Source: Rhinopithecimicrobium faecis (lineage in GTDB: Bacteria; Bacteroidota; Bacteroidia; Sphingobacteriales; Sphingobacteriaceae). From it: a stretch of 64,000 bases of DNA. The position numbers and the translations under genes were made by a program. Positions 8,127 to 15,999 of this stretch are shown here, piece by piece. Location: NCBI GenBank assembly GCA_017942165.1, contig JAGKSB010000009.1, forward strand, positions 1-64,000, written 5' to 3'. The notes below the pieces were generated by a model, which saw only the letters and a program-made list of their open reading frames with translations, did no database searches and was not told the origin of the DNA. Each line of letters opens with the position of its first letter. Within the stretch, counting starts at the first letter, position 1.

Positions 8127-11100
8127 TTAAAATCTTATATCTAGACCAACTGTAAATGTTTTCATAACGGGATAAGAGTCATAATTCAACTGCTCAGGAT
8201 CATGAAATTCTTTCATTTTAGAGATTGAAAATAAGTTTGTTCCGTTAAAGAAAAGCTGCGCTTTCTCTATTTTCATGGATTGGAGCCAAGTTTTCGGTAA
8301 ATCATAAGCGACATTTAAGTTACGTAAACGTAGGTATGAGCCATTTCTAATCCAAAAAGAAGAAGGTCCTGTTCCAGACTCCTGCCAATTTAAACCGATA
8401 GGACGCGGGTATTTGCCGTCTACATTATCAACCGTCCACACATCTTCCGAAGCCCAAATGGGGTAGTATGGGCGTATGGCACCCCCATGCTGACGCATAC
8501 CTGGGCCCTCCTGATTGGAGATAATACGATCATAATTTGTCACCCCTTGAAAATGCGTTTGCAGGCTCAGGGATTTATAAGCTAAGTTAAATCCAAAGCC
8601 AAAGTTTACGCGCGGTGTTGCATTCGTTGATAACAATTGATAATCGTTGCCATCAATCTTGCCATCAGCCCCAGGCTTATAGCCGTCGCCACGAACATCT
8701 TCAAAGAGAAGTCCCCCTAAATAAGGGTCGCGTCCATATTGCTTAAATCCTTTCGCTTTGAGCTCATCCACTTGCGCTTGCGTACGAATGATATCAATCG
8801 ATTTAAGACCTATGATACGGTTCGCAGGCTGTCCAATAACGGATTCAAAATTGCGGTTCCCGCCAACAGCGTAGGCTGCAGTCTCATCATAGATGTCCCA
8901 GCGATCTTTAGCATAACCCATATTCGCAGAAATACTATATTTCCAATCTTTATTGGTGAAGGAATCCGACCAACTCACCTGTAACTCGCCACCGCGCCAT
9001 GAGCGTGCAGCATAGTTTTCAGGGGCTAAACTCTGTCCATAATTATCCGGTAGCGTAACGACCCGAGATCCGAGAATATTCGTTTCCTTTTTCAGGAAAA
9101 TATCGAGGGAACCTGTAAGTCTATTTTGAAATGCCGCGGCATCCACACCCACGTTATACGTAGCAGAAGTAGCCCAAGTTAAATTTGGATTAGGTGTAGC
9201 CCCGGGTTGTATACTGCTGTAGTAGCGATCGCCAAACATATAACCTCCAGAGGTGATATACTTCGCCGTATAGGAAAATGGATTAATCCGTTGGTTATTA
9301 ACATTTAAATCATTTCCTGTCGTACCGTAGGAGGCCCGTAATTTTAACTCATTAATCTTCGAGTCAGCTGATTTAAAGAAATCTTCTTCCGAGATGCGCC
9401 ATGCTGCAGACACAGAAGGAAAGAAGCCCCAGCGTTTATGTTCTGGGAAGAGCGTATTTCCATCGTAGCGGAAAGAGAATTCAGCGATATATTTACTTGC
9501 GTAGTTGTAGTTAAACCTACCAAGAAAAGATTGACGAGCACCTGTTTCTTCCCAGGCATTGGCTTGTCTCATTTCACGATCCGTCGGGTAGGCAAACATC
9601 TGATCTATATTTGCCAGCGGATTCTCTCCCCTTGCACTAGCAGCATATCCCCCATTTTCGGCTTGCTCGAAGACCAATAAGGCATCGATGCCATGCTTTC
9701 CTATTGTCTTCTGGTAGTTTAAAAACCAGTTGAACTGATAACTCCATAAATTCTCAAGCTCATAGCTTAGAAAAGGTTGATTTTGACTAAATGTAAAGGT
9801 ATTTGTCTTCGAAGGATCTGGCGGCGCAGGAATAAATCTGTTGTTGTCAGGATCTAGCTGATTGAAAACATAATTTTTCTGGAAAGTCATGTATTTCTTA
9901 CGCATATAATCCTGTCCTAGGTAGGAACCTATAACTTTAGTCGAAAGTCCAGGCACCAATTTATCCAGCTTATAGTTGATGGTTAAAATTGGATTCACTT
10001 GACGCTGACGTGTCTTTATATAGCGGTCACCGATCACCTGATCAATTACCGACCAAGCTAACCAGCTACCCATGGGAGTCTGCACCGGAAAGTCGGTGAC
10101 ATAATCCGTAGGGGTACCATTCGCATCGGTATAGAAGGGATAAGTCTTAGGCCAGTTAAATGTCGCTCTATACAAATCAGAAACATCGTAATCATCATCC
10201 CCAGAAAATGGCCAATAGAAACGATCTAAATTTTGCTGATTCGCAGAAATATTTAAGTCTATGGTTAAATCGTCGGTTACTTTCGCAGAGATATTCGAAC
10301 GAATATTAATTTTATCATGATCTAACGATTTAAAAGAGCCCTTCTCCCCGCGGTAGCTTAATAAGGAATAGTATGTGATTCTATCTGACCCTCCAGCAAG
10401 ACTTAACGATTGACGATGTGATGTGGGGTTACGCCAAATCATATCCATCACATTATAGTTCTTATCCTTAAAATAGTCAAATTCGGTATCCCCATTTGGA
10501 ATCTTAGTCTTGTTAAATTCTGCGACACGATTTTGATAGGTTAACTCATCCTTCGCAGTCGTTAAATCAGACAGTAAGGTCATCGTTGGCGCTGCAGTCG
10601 TAAAGGTTGACGAAAAATTAAATGTAGGCTTTTTATTAGACCCTTTTTTTGTCGTTACTAAGACCACGCCATTACCCGCTCTAGATCCATAGATGGAAGC
10701 CGTGGCAGCATCTTTTAGGAAACTCATCTGATCCACCTCATTCGCTTCCAGGGCATCAAAAGCTTCCTTATCCCGAACGATACCATCGATAACATAAAGT
10801 GGTTCGCCAAAACTTCCACGTATGCGTATCGCGGAGCTAGCTCCTGAAAGTCCAGAGGTATTCGTCACATTAACACCGGGCGCCCTACCTGCCAATGTAT
10901 TCGATAAGTTTGAAGAGGCGATCCCTTCTAACTCGTCAGTTTTCACAGAGGTCACAGCCCCTGTTAAGGCCGACTTTTTCTGTGTTCCATACCCTACAAT
11001 CACGACTTCTTCTAAGTTAGAAACATCTTCTTGGAGGGTAATATTTAAATAATTATTGGAAGGAATTTTAATTTTTTGTTCTATAAATCCAATAAACGCA

Positions 11101-11477
11101 AAGGTGACTTCAGTATCCGCAGATACCTGACTCAGAGGTAGATTAAATGCCCCTTGGCTATTAGTCACTGTTGTCTGCGTGCTTCCCGCAATTCTCACGG
11201 TAACGCCAGCAAGTGCATTGCCTGCAATATCTTTAACGGTCCCTTGCAATATGCGTTGCTGGGAAGGAGCGTTAATTCGAGAAGATACGTGAGAATTACC
11301 GGTAGTAATTGTATTTTGGTTAGGTTTGTTTAGTTTTTCCGTAGGGCTTGCTTGCACTGTTGTCATGGATGTCGTCAGTAGCAACGCCGCACAGAGAGAT
11401 ACGTAGGTAGCATGTTTTAATGACTTACTGCGGTAGCTATCGCTGTAAGAAAACATGCCCACATGATGATATATCAT
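8127..11477 (-). CDS. SusC/RagA family TonB-linked outer membrane transporter (pair 1)
   Basis: A 1116-residue TonB-dependent outer-membrane barrel. After an N-terminal signal region (hydrophobic ATYVSLCAALLLTT, cleavage near VQA), a carboxypeptidase-like regulatory domain begins at LQGTVKDIAG. The plug follows, with EEVVIVGYGTQKKSALTGAV and ATASIYGSRAGNGVVLVTTKKG, then the long barrel ending in VGLDIRF. No STN domain is present, so it is not wired to an ECF sigma/anti-sigma pair. The ATG at 11477 overlaps the stop of a six-codon minicistron (ATGA). M8 (MFSYSDSY) is an alternative start. Forms an operon with the SusD gene downstream. Confidence 0.95.
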   Translation of the reverse strand: MIYHHVGMFSYSDSYRSKSLKHATYVSLCAALLLTTSMTTVQASPTEKLNKPNQNTITTGNSHVSSRINAPSQQRILQGTVKDIAGNALAGVTVRIAGSTQTTVTNSQGAFNLPLSQVSADTEVTFAFIGFIEQKIKIPSNNYLNITLQEDVSNLEEVVIVGYGTQKKSALTGAVTSVKTDELEGIASSNLSNTLAGRAPGVNVTNTSGLSGASSAIRIRGSFGEPLYVIDGIVRDKEAFDALEANEVDQMSFLKDAATASIYGSRAGNGVVLVTTKKGSNKKPTFNFSSTFTTAAPTMTLLSDLTTAKDELTYQNRVAEFNKTKIPNGDTEFDYFKDKNYNVMDMIWRNPTSHRQSLSLAGGSDRITYYSLLSYRGEKGSFKSLDHDKINIRSNISAKVTDDLTIDLNISANQQNLDRFYWPFSGDDDYDVSDLYRATFNWPKTYPFYTDANGTPTDYVTDFPVQTPMGSWLAWSVIDQVIGDRYIKTRQRQVNPILTINYKLDKLVPGLSTKVIGSYLGQDYMRKKYMTFQKNYVFNQLDPDNNRFIPAPPDPSKTNTFTFSQNQPFLSYELENLWSYQFNWFLNYQKTIGKHGIDALLVFEQAENGGYAASARGENPLANIDQMFAYPTDREMRQANAWEETGARQSFLGRFNYNYASKYIAEFSFRYDGNTLFPEHKRWGFFPSVSAAWRISEEDFFKSADSKINELKLRASYGTTGNDLNVNNQRINPFSYTAKYITSGGYMFGDRYYSSIQPGATPNPNLTWATSATYNVGVDAAAFQNRLTGSLDIFLKKETNILGSRVVTLPDNYGQSLAPENYAARSWRGGELQVSWSDSFTNKDWKYSISANMGYAKDRWDIYDETAAYAVGGNRNFESVIGQPANRIIGLKSIDIIRTQAQVDELKAKGFKQYGRDPYLGGLLFEDVRGDGYKPGADGKIDGNDYQLLSTNATPRVNFGFGFNLAYKSLSLQTHFQGVTNYDRIISNQEGPGMRQHGGAIRPYYPIWASEDVWTVDNVDGKYPRPIGLNWQESGTGPSSFWIRNGSYLRLRNLNVAYDLPKTWLQSMKIEKAQLFFNGTNLFSISKMKEFHDPEQLNYDSYPVMKTFTVGLDIRF

Positions 11478-11494
11478 AAATAGGTTTTCTTCAT
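11474..11494 (-). other. Possible six-codon leader ORF overlapping the susC start
   Basis: ATG AAG AAA ACC TAT TTA TGA (MKKTYL) ends in a TGA that shares ATGA with the SusC start at 11477. A purine-rich GAAAGGAGGATGAT on the minus strand (around 11552-11565) is further upstream before another 3-codon frame. It may be a coupled minicistron or merely chance. No attenuator stem is visible, and the 11495-11686 stretch shows no further gene. Confidence 0.3.
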
Positions 11495-11686
11495 AATGTT
11501 AATAATAGACAATAATTTGGTTTTTGGCGTACGTTTATATGAACATATCATCCTCCTTTCATAAATTAGTTTAGCGAGTGAGCTACTTAGTTTTGGATCT
11601 AAATTTTCACTGGCACAATATAAGTAAATTCACGAAAATTATGCGCTAAAGGGGTAAATTAATAAGAAATTTTTAAACTTTTAAAT

Positions 11687-11716
11687 AAAAAAGGGCTGTC
11701 CTAGTAGACAGCCCTT
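11687..11716 (-). terminator. Terminator of the M1 peptidase operon
   Basis: Stem AAGGGCTGTC (11691-11700) and GACAGCCCTT (11707-11716), 6-nt loop, followed on the minus strand by a T-run. The stem is the same sequence as that of the terminator at 6286-6315. Confidence 0.85.
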
Positions 11717-11724
11717 CAGGTAGT

Positions 11725-14058
11725 TTATTTTTTTAAAGATTCCTTCATGGGGTTGGAACCGGCGCTAGCACCTCGTGCAGCATTATTCTGTTTAAATAAT
11801 TCAAAGCGTGAAGCCCTTTGATTTCGGGGCCATGAATTATTGGATTCATCGATATCTGCAGTCTCCCTATTTGGGTCTATTAATACTGATTTAACGGCTT
11901 TACGCTTGGCAAACACTTTGATTACACGTTCCTCATTCTTACGCCAGATATAGGCCGGTAGAAAATCGATTTCCTGCGTGCCATCTTCAAAGGTCCACTC
12001 CACAATTATTGGCATCACTAATCCGCCTTTATTGGTAAACTCAAGCTCATAAAATTTATAGTCACCGCGGTAAATCGCCTGCTCCTGCGGAGTTAAGCTG
12101 GCATAAAAAGCATCATATGCTTGCTGATCTTTTGGACTTACAGCAAAGCGATCCCATTTATTATAGAAGTCTACAAGTGAGGTATCGGAATCAATGAGAA
12201 AGTCCATATTTTCCGCTATATTTCGCTGACGTGAAAGACTGTGTAGCTCCTTATTGAACTTGCTCTTAGCCTCCGCATTTTTCGCAGAAGGACTCCCTGG
12301 TAAGGAGAACTGCTGCATATTATCCAACGATATATCTACAGCATCGGTACCGAAAAACCATCCTCGCCAAAACCAGTCCAAATCCACTGCCGAAGCATCT
12401 TCCATCGTACGGAAGAAATCCGCAGGTGTAGGGTGTTTAAAAGCCCATCTCTTGGCATATTCTTTAAATGCATAGTCGAATAACTCGCGCCCCATAACCG
12501 TTTCTCGCAATATGTTTAATGCCGTAGCGGGTTTGGAGTATGCATTAGGGCCAAACTGATTAATATTTTCAGAGTTTGTCATAATGGGCTCTAACTCATC
12601 CTTCGGAAGGGACATATAATCTGTAATGCGGTATGCTGGACCACGGCGTGAAGGGAAGTCTTTATCCCACGCCTGCTCCGCCAGAAACTGACAAAAGGTA
12701 TTTAACCCTTCATCCATCCAAGTCCACTGACGCTCATCAGAATTCACAATCATAGGAAAGAAATTATGCCCTACTTCATGGATAATAACGCCTATCATAC
12801 CGTATTTAGTAGCTTCAGAATACGTGCCATCGGCATCCGCACGTCCGTAATTAAAGCAGATCATAGGGTACTCCATACCATTGGCTGCTTCCACAGAAAT
12901 AGCTACTGGATAAGGGTATTCAATGGTATGCTTTGAATAGACTCGCAAGGTATGTGCTACCGCTTTCGTGGAATAGCGTCTGTATAAAGGGTAAGCTTCA
13001 GGCCCATAATAGGACATCGCCATAGGCTGATTGCCCTGTACACCTTGCTTCACTTTCTGTGCATCCCAAACTAAGCGTCGTGAACTTACAAAAGCGAAGT
13101 CACGTACATTCTTAGCTTCATACTGCCACGTTTTTGTGCGCGTGGACTTCGTTTTCAGCTTCTCATTTACTTCAGCTAAGGTCACGACCTCCAAAGGCTC
13201 ATCCGCCTGTTGTGCTTCCTTCCAACGCCCTAGCTGCCCAGGGGTTAAAACTGAAGGGTAGTTAAGACATTCACCCGTAGATCCTACGATATGATCTGCA
13301 GGCACCGTGATATTAACTTTAAAGTCACCAAATGCTAAGGCAAACTCACCTCTTCCTGTAAACTGCTTATTTTGCCATCCTTGGAAATCTGAATAGACGG
13401 CCATACGTGGATACCACTGAGCGATCGTATAAACATAATTGTCATCTGCAGGAAAATATTCATAGCCCCCGCGTCCCCCCTCTTCATTACGGTTGGAGAT
13501 ACGGTAGTTCCAATCTATTTTGAAGGAAAATTTTGCACCCGGCTTTAGCTTCTGAGGAAGCTCCACACGCATCATCGTATAGTTGATGGTATAGCTTAAC
13601 GCTCTCCCCGTAGCATCCGTCACTTTCAGGATATTTACCCCTAAGCCATTCTCCTTAGGAAGGAGATTTTGAAGCTCTTTTGCGGACATCCTTGCACGCA
13701 TAGAAGAAGTCTCAAAGCGCTTGTTCTCCGCGTTGTCAGCATGCTCATTTTCATCAAGCTGCAGCCATAGATAACTTAACTCATCGGGCGAGTTATTTGT
13801 ATAGGTAATAGTTTCCTTTCCATGGAGTAGCTGCTTCTCCTCATCAATGGCTACATCGATCAGATAGTCAGCCTTTTGCTGCCAATATTGGGATCCTGGA
13901 GCGCCCGATGCTGCCCGAAAGACATTCGGGTCAGAAATGAGCGTTCCCAGTTGCTCAAACTTATTTCCGTGTTTTGCCTGCGGGTTGTTTGCCTGCTGTG
14001 CAAAACTAGTTCCCATTAAGCCTATACTCAACAGTAAAAAAGATAAACTTCGTTTCAT
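11725..14058 (-). CDS. M1 family zinc metallopeptidase, secreted
   Basis: A 777-residue gluzincin. A signal peptide (MKRSLSFLLLSIGLMGTSFA) exports it, followed by an aminopeptidase-N-like N-terminal beta domain. The catalytic domain has NGMEYPM (variant of the GxMEN exopeptidase motif) and HEVGH near residue 427, followed 18 residues later by the third zinc ligand E in WMDEG. The C terminus is Lys/Ser-rich. It removes N-terminal residues or acts as a leukotriene-A4-hydrolase-like peptidase, with specificity unknown. It lies 10 nt downstream of a HupE-like membrane protein gene in the same operon, and a DUF6702 gene is divergent. This three-gene neighbourhood appears to recur in Bacteroidota (from memory). 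Confidence 0.92.
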   Translation of the reverse strand: MKRSLSFLLLSIGLMGTSFAQQANNPQAKHGNKFEQLGTLISDPNVFRAASGAPGSQYWQQKADYLIDVAIDEEKQLLHGKETITYTNNSPDELSYLWLQLDENEHADNAENKRFETSSMRARMSAKELQNLLPKENGLGVNILKVTDATGRALSYTINYTMMRVELPQKLKPGAKFSFKIDWNYRISNRNEEGGRGGYEYFPADDNYVYTIAQWYPRMAVYSDFQGWQNKQFTGRGEFALAFGDFKVNITVPADHIVGSTGECLNYPSVLTPGQLGRWKEAQQADEPLEVVTLAEVNEKLKTKSTRTKTWQYEAKNVRDFAFVSSRRLVWDAQKVKQGVQGNQPMAMSYYGPEAYPLYRRYSTKAVAHTLRVYSKHTIEYPYPVAISVEAANGMEYPMICFNYGRADADGTYSEATKYGMIGVIIHEVGHNFFPMIVNSDERQWTWMDEGLNTFCQFLAEQAWDKDFPSRRGPAYRITDYMSLPKDELEPIMTNSENINQFGPNAYSKPATALNILRETVMGRELFDYAFKEYAKRWAFKHPTPADFFRTMEDASAVDLDWFWRGWFFGTDAVDISLDNMQQFSLPGSPSAKNAEAKSKFNKELHSLSRQRNIAENMDFLIDSDTSLVDFYNKWDRFAVSPKDQQAYDAFYASLTPQEQAIYRGDYKFYELEFTNKGGLVMPIIVEWTFEDGTQEIDFLPAYIWRKNEERVIKVFAKRKAVKSVLIDPNRETADIDESNNSWPRNQRASRFELFKQNNAARGASAGSNPMKESLKK

Positions 14059-14068
14059 AGTTTTTTTG

Positions 14069-14665
14069 TTAAATACGTTCTAAAGCCATAATAAAGGCTA
14101 TTCCAAAGACGGCGGAGGATATAAAGAAGATCCAATCGCGTTGTTTCACTTGTAAGCCACGCACAAGCAGCGTGCTTAAGATGGTAACGAGTAATACAAT
14201 AACTAGCTGCCCCAGTTCAAGGCCAATATTAAAGGCTAAGAGGGGTTTCCAAAGATTCTGTTCTTTCCCCAAAAGAGATTGAAGGTAGTTGGAGAATCCC
14301 AATCCATGAATTAACCCGAAGATGAGTGTCAGCATAAATAACGCTAGATCACCTATTTTTCCACTTTTTCTATTTTTAGCAACACGCTCTTCACGTTTAA
14401 AAATATTTGTTAACGCGGTCAAAAGTATTGTCACAGGGATTAAAAACTCAATTAAGCCGCTATTTACCTGCACCATTTTTAACGCCGCTAAGGCGAGTGT
14501 AATGGAATGCCCTAAGGTAAATGCGGTAACTAAGAGCAGTATATTCCGCCAATCTTTCCAAACATAGCGACAGCATAAGACAAGCACGAAGAGAATATGA
14601 TCATAGCCCCTCACGTCCAGGATATGCTCCAAGCCAAGTTGTAAATAAATGGAAAATTCTTCCAT
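14069..14665 (-). CDS. HupE/UreJ family membrane protein
   Basis: A 198-residue integral membrane protein with about six hydrophobic helices. The N-terminal GLEHILDVRGYDHILFVLVLC followed by AFTLGHSITLALA is the hallmark of HupE/UreJ_2 proteins, whose conserved His and Asp residues (GxxHIxxGxDHxLF) are linked to metal transport (Ni or Co). Here the middle Gly/Asp spacing is slightly changed (DVRGYDH). No hydrogenase or urease gene is in the window. Given the adjacent zinc peptidase, transport of another metal or a peptidase-related role is possible but unproven. It starts the operon with the M1 peptidase and diverges from the DUF6702 gene. Confidence 0.85.
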   Translation of the reverse strand: MEEFSIYLQLGLEHILDVRGYDHILFVLVLCCRYVWKDWRNILLLVTAFTLGHSITLALAALKMVQVNSGLIEFLIPVTILLTALTNIFKREERVAKNRKSGKIGDLALFMLTLIFGLIHGLGFSNYLQSLLGKEQNLWKPLLAFNIGLELGQLVIVLLVTILSTLLVRGLQVKQRDWIFFISSAVFGIAFIMALERI

Positions 14666-14764
14666 AGAATAGGTTTAAAAAGTTTAAGTTTACACAATAT
14701 TAAGTTTTTATATAAGAATTTCCTATTATAACTTTCAATTAGTTACCAGAAAATAACAAGACTC

Positions 14765-15286
14765 ATGCTATTGTTACCTAAATTTCAGTTTATCAAGGCT
14801 TTTATTACCTTTCTACTAATTCTATGTAGCTTAAGTAGCAGCATAGGGCACCCATTTTATTTAGGCATCACTACGATCGCGCATAAAAAGCAAGAAAAAA
14901 CTATACAAATCTCAATTTCATTATTTCATGACGACTTAGAGCAGGCCTTAAATAAGTATTCCAGTAAGAAGTTACATATTTTAAGTAAAATAGACAAGAC
15001 CGCCTTGGACCTTGCTATTACAGCCTATGTGCAGGAAAATTTAAAAGTTCAACTGGAAAATAAAGCCGCAAAGATGCAGTATTTAGGTTATCAAATTGAC
15101 GGTGAAGCTGCATGGATCTATTTTGAAATTCCACAGGTAAGTAAAATAAAAAACATCACTGTTTACAACAGCCTCCTTACGCGGGAGTTTAAGGAACAAG
15201 GAAACATTGTTCATGTAGAATCAAACGGAAAAAAGCAAAGCACAAGACTAACAGCCAATAAAGTAACGGCGTTTTTCTCCTTTTAG
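14765..15286 (+). CDS. DUF6702 family exported protein
   Basis: A 173-residue protein with a signal peptide (hydrophobic FITFLLILCSLSSSIG) followed at once by HPFYLGITTIAHKK, the typical opening of DUF6702 proteins of Bacteroidota. The remainder is predicted as mixed beta/alpha: SISLFHDDLEQAL, then a YLGYQIDGEAAWIYFEI strand pair. The mature protein is periplasmic or surface located. No biochemical function is known for the family. It is divergent (99 nt) from the HupE-like/M1 peptidase operon, and the three genes probably work together, perhaps in metal supply or peptide processing (inference from neighbourhood only). Confidence 0.75.
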   Translation: MLLLPKFQFIKAFITFLLILCSLSSSIGHPFYLGITTIAHKKQEKTIQISISLFHDDLEQALNKYSSKKLHILSKIDKTALDLAITAYVQENLKVQLENKAAKMQYLGYQIDGEAAWIYFEIPQVSKIKNITVYNSLLTREFKEQGNIVHVESNGKKQSTRLTANKVTAFFSF

Positions 15287-15340
15287 CAGGACAGCGGTAG
15301 GCGTAATTTTTTTTATCTAAGATATTGTGTATTTTTAGCT

Positions 15341-15940
15341 ATGGAACAGGCCCTTTTTGATTCGTTAAACCGTTATTTAACAAATTGTGTACAGCTTAAC
15401 TCGGCAGACTTAGCCGATGCTGACAGCTACTTTGAACGCAAGGTGTATCCCAAGAAAACCTTCTTATTACAAGCAGGCGAAGTATGCAAGTTTGAGGCTT
15501 TTATATTAAAGGGATGTATTAAGACTTATTTTTTAGATGAAAAAGGGCATGAAGTTATTCTCACCTTCTCGACCGAAGATTGGTGGGTTTCCGACATCGC
15601 AAGCTTTCAGGATCAAAAGCCGAGTAAGATGTATATTGAAACCCTAGAGGAATGTGAATTGCTACTGCTTAATCCCAGTAAAAAAGAACTTCTACTAACC
15701 AAGATGCCTGTATTAGAGCGTGCCTTTCGGTTAATGCTACAGAAGCATCTTTCTGTCTACCAAGAGCGTATATTTTGTAATGTAAGCCTATCAGCACCCG
15801 AGCGCTACGAGCTTTTCTTGCAGCGCTATCCCAAATTATCCAATCGTGTATCACAACAGTTAATAGCATCCTATCTAGGAATTACGCCAGAATCATTGAG
15901 TCGTATGCGAAATAAAAGAGCCAAACCAACGAAGGTTTAG
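15341..15940 (+). CDS. Crp/Fnr family transcriptional regulator
   Basis: A 199-residue cytosolic regulator with an N-terminal cyclic-nucleotide-binding-like beta-roll (residues about 25-120, including FLLQAGEVCKFEAFILKGCIK) and a C-terminal helix-turn-helix (VSQQLIASYLGITPESLSRMR). The Arg-Ser phosphate-binding cassette of true CRP is not evident and there is no FNR-type cysteine cluster, so the ligand is unknown. This is the common Bacteroidota 'Crp/Fnr family' type. The C-terminal wing is short: the gene ends RAKPTKV, and a terminator hairpin is built over its last codons. Single gene, no obvious target adjacent. Confidence 0.88.
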   Translation: MEQALFDSLNRYLTNCVQLNSADLADADSYFERKVYPKKTFLLQAGEVCKFEAFILKGCIKTYFLDEKGHEVILTFSTEDWWVSDIASFQDQKPSKMYIETLEECELLLLNPSKKELLLTKMPVLERAFRLMLQKHLSVYQERIFCNVSLSAPERYELFLQRYPKLSNRVSQQLIASYLGITPESLSRMRNKRAKPTKV

Positions 15941-15946
15941 CTCTTT
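15915..15946 (+). terminator. Terminator overlapping the stop of the Crp/Fnr gene
   Basis: AAAGAGCcAAACC (15915-15927) pairs with GGTTTaGCTCTTT (15934-15946) with one mismatch, and the TAG stop (15938-15940) is inside the right arm. The T-run is short, so efficiency is uncertain. Confidence 0.6.
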
Positions 15947-15999
15947 ATATCAATGCTTGTAGGCCAATAATTTAATAGAATGTAAATTCTGAGGCGCTT

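Noticed and set aside
14069..14665. Hydrogenase accessory function for the HupE-like protein
   Set aside because: No hydrogenase or urease gene in the window; left as HupE/UreJ family membrane protein.
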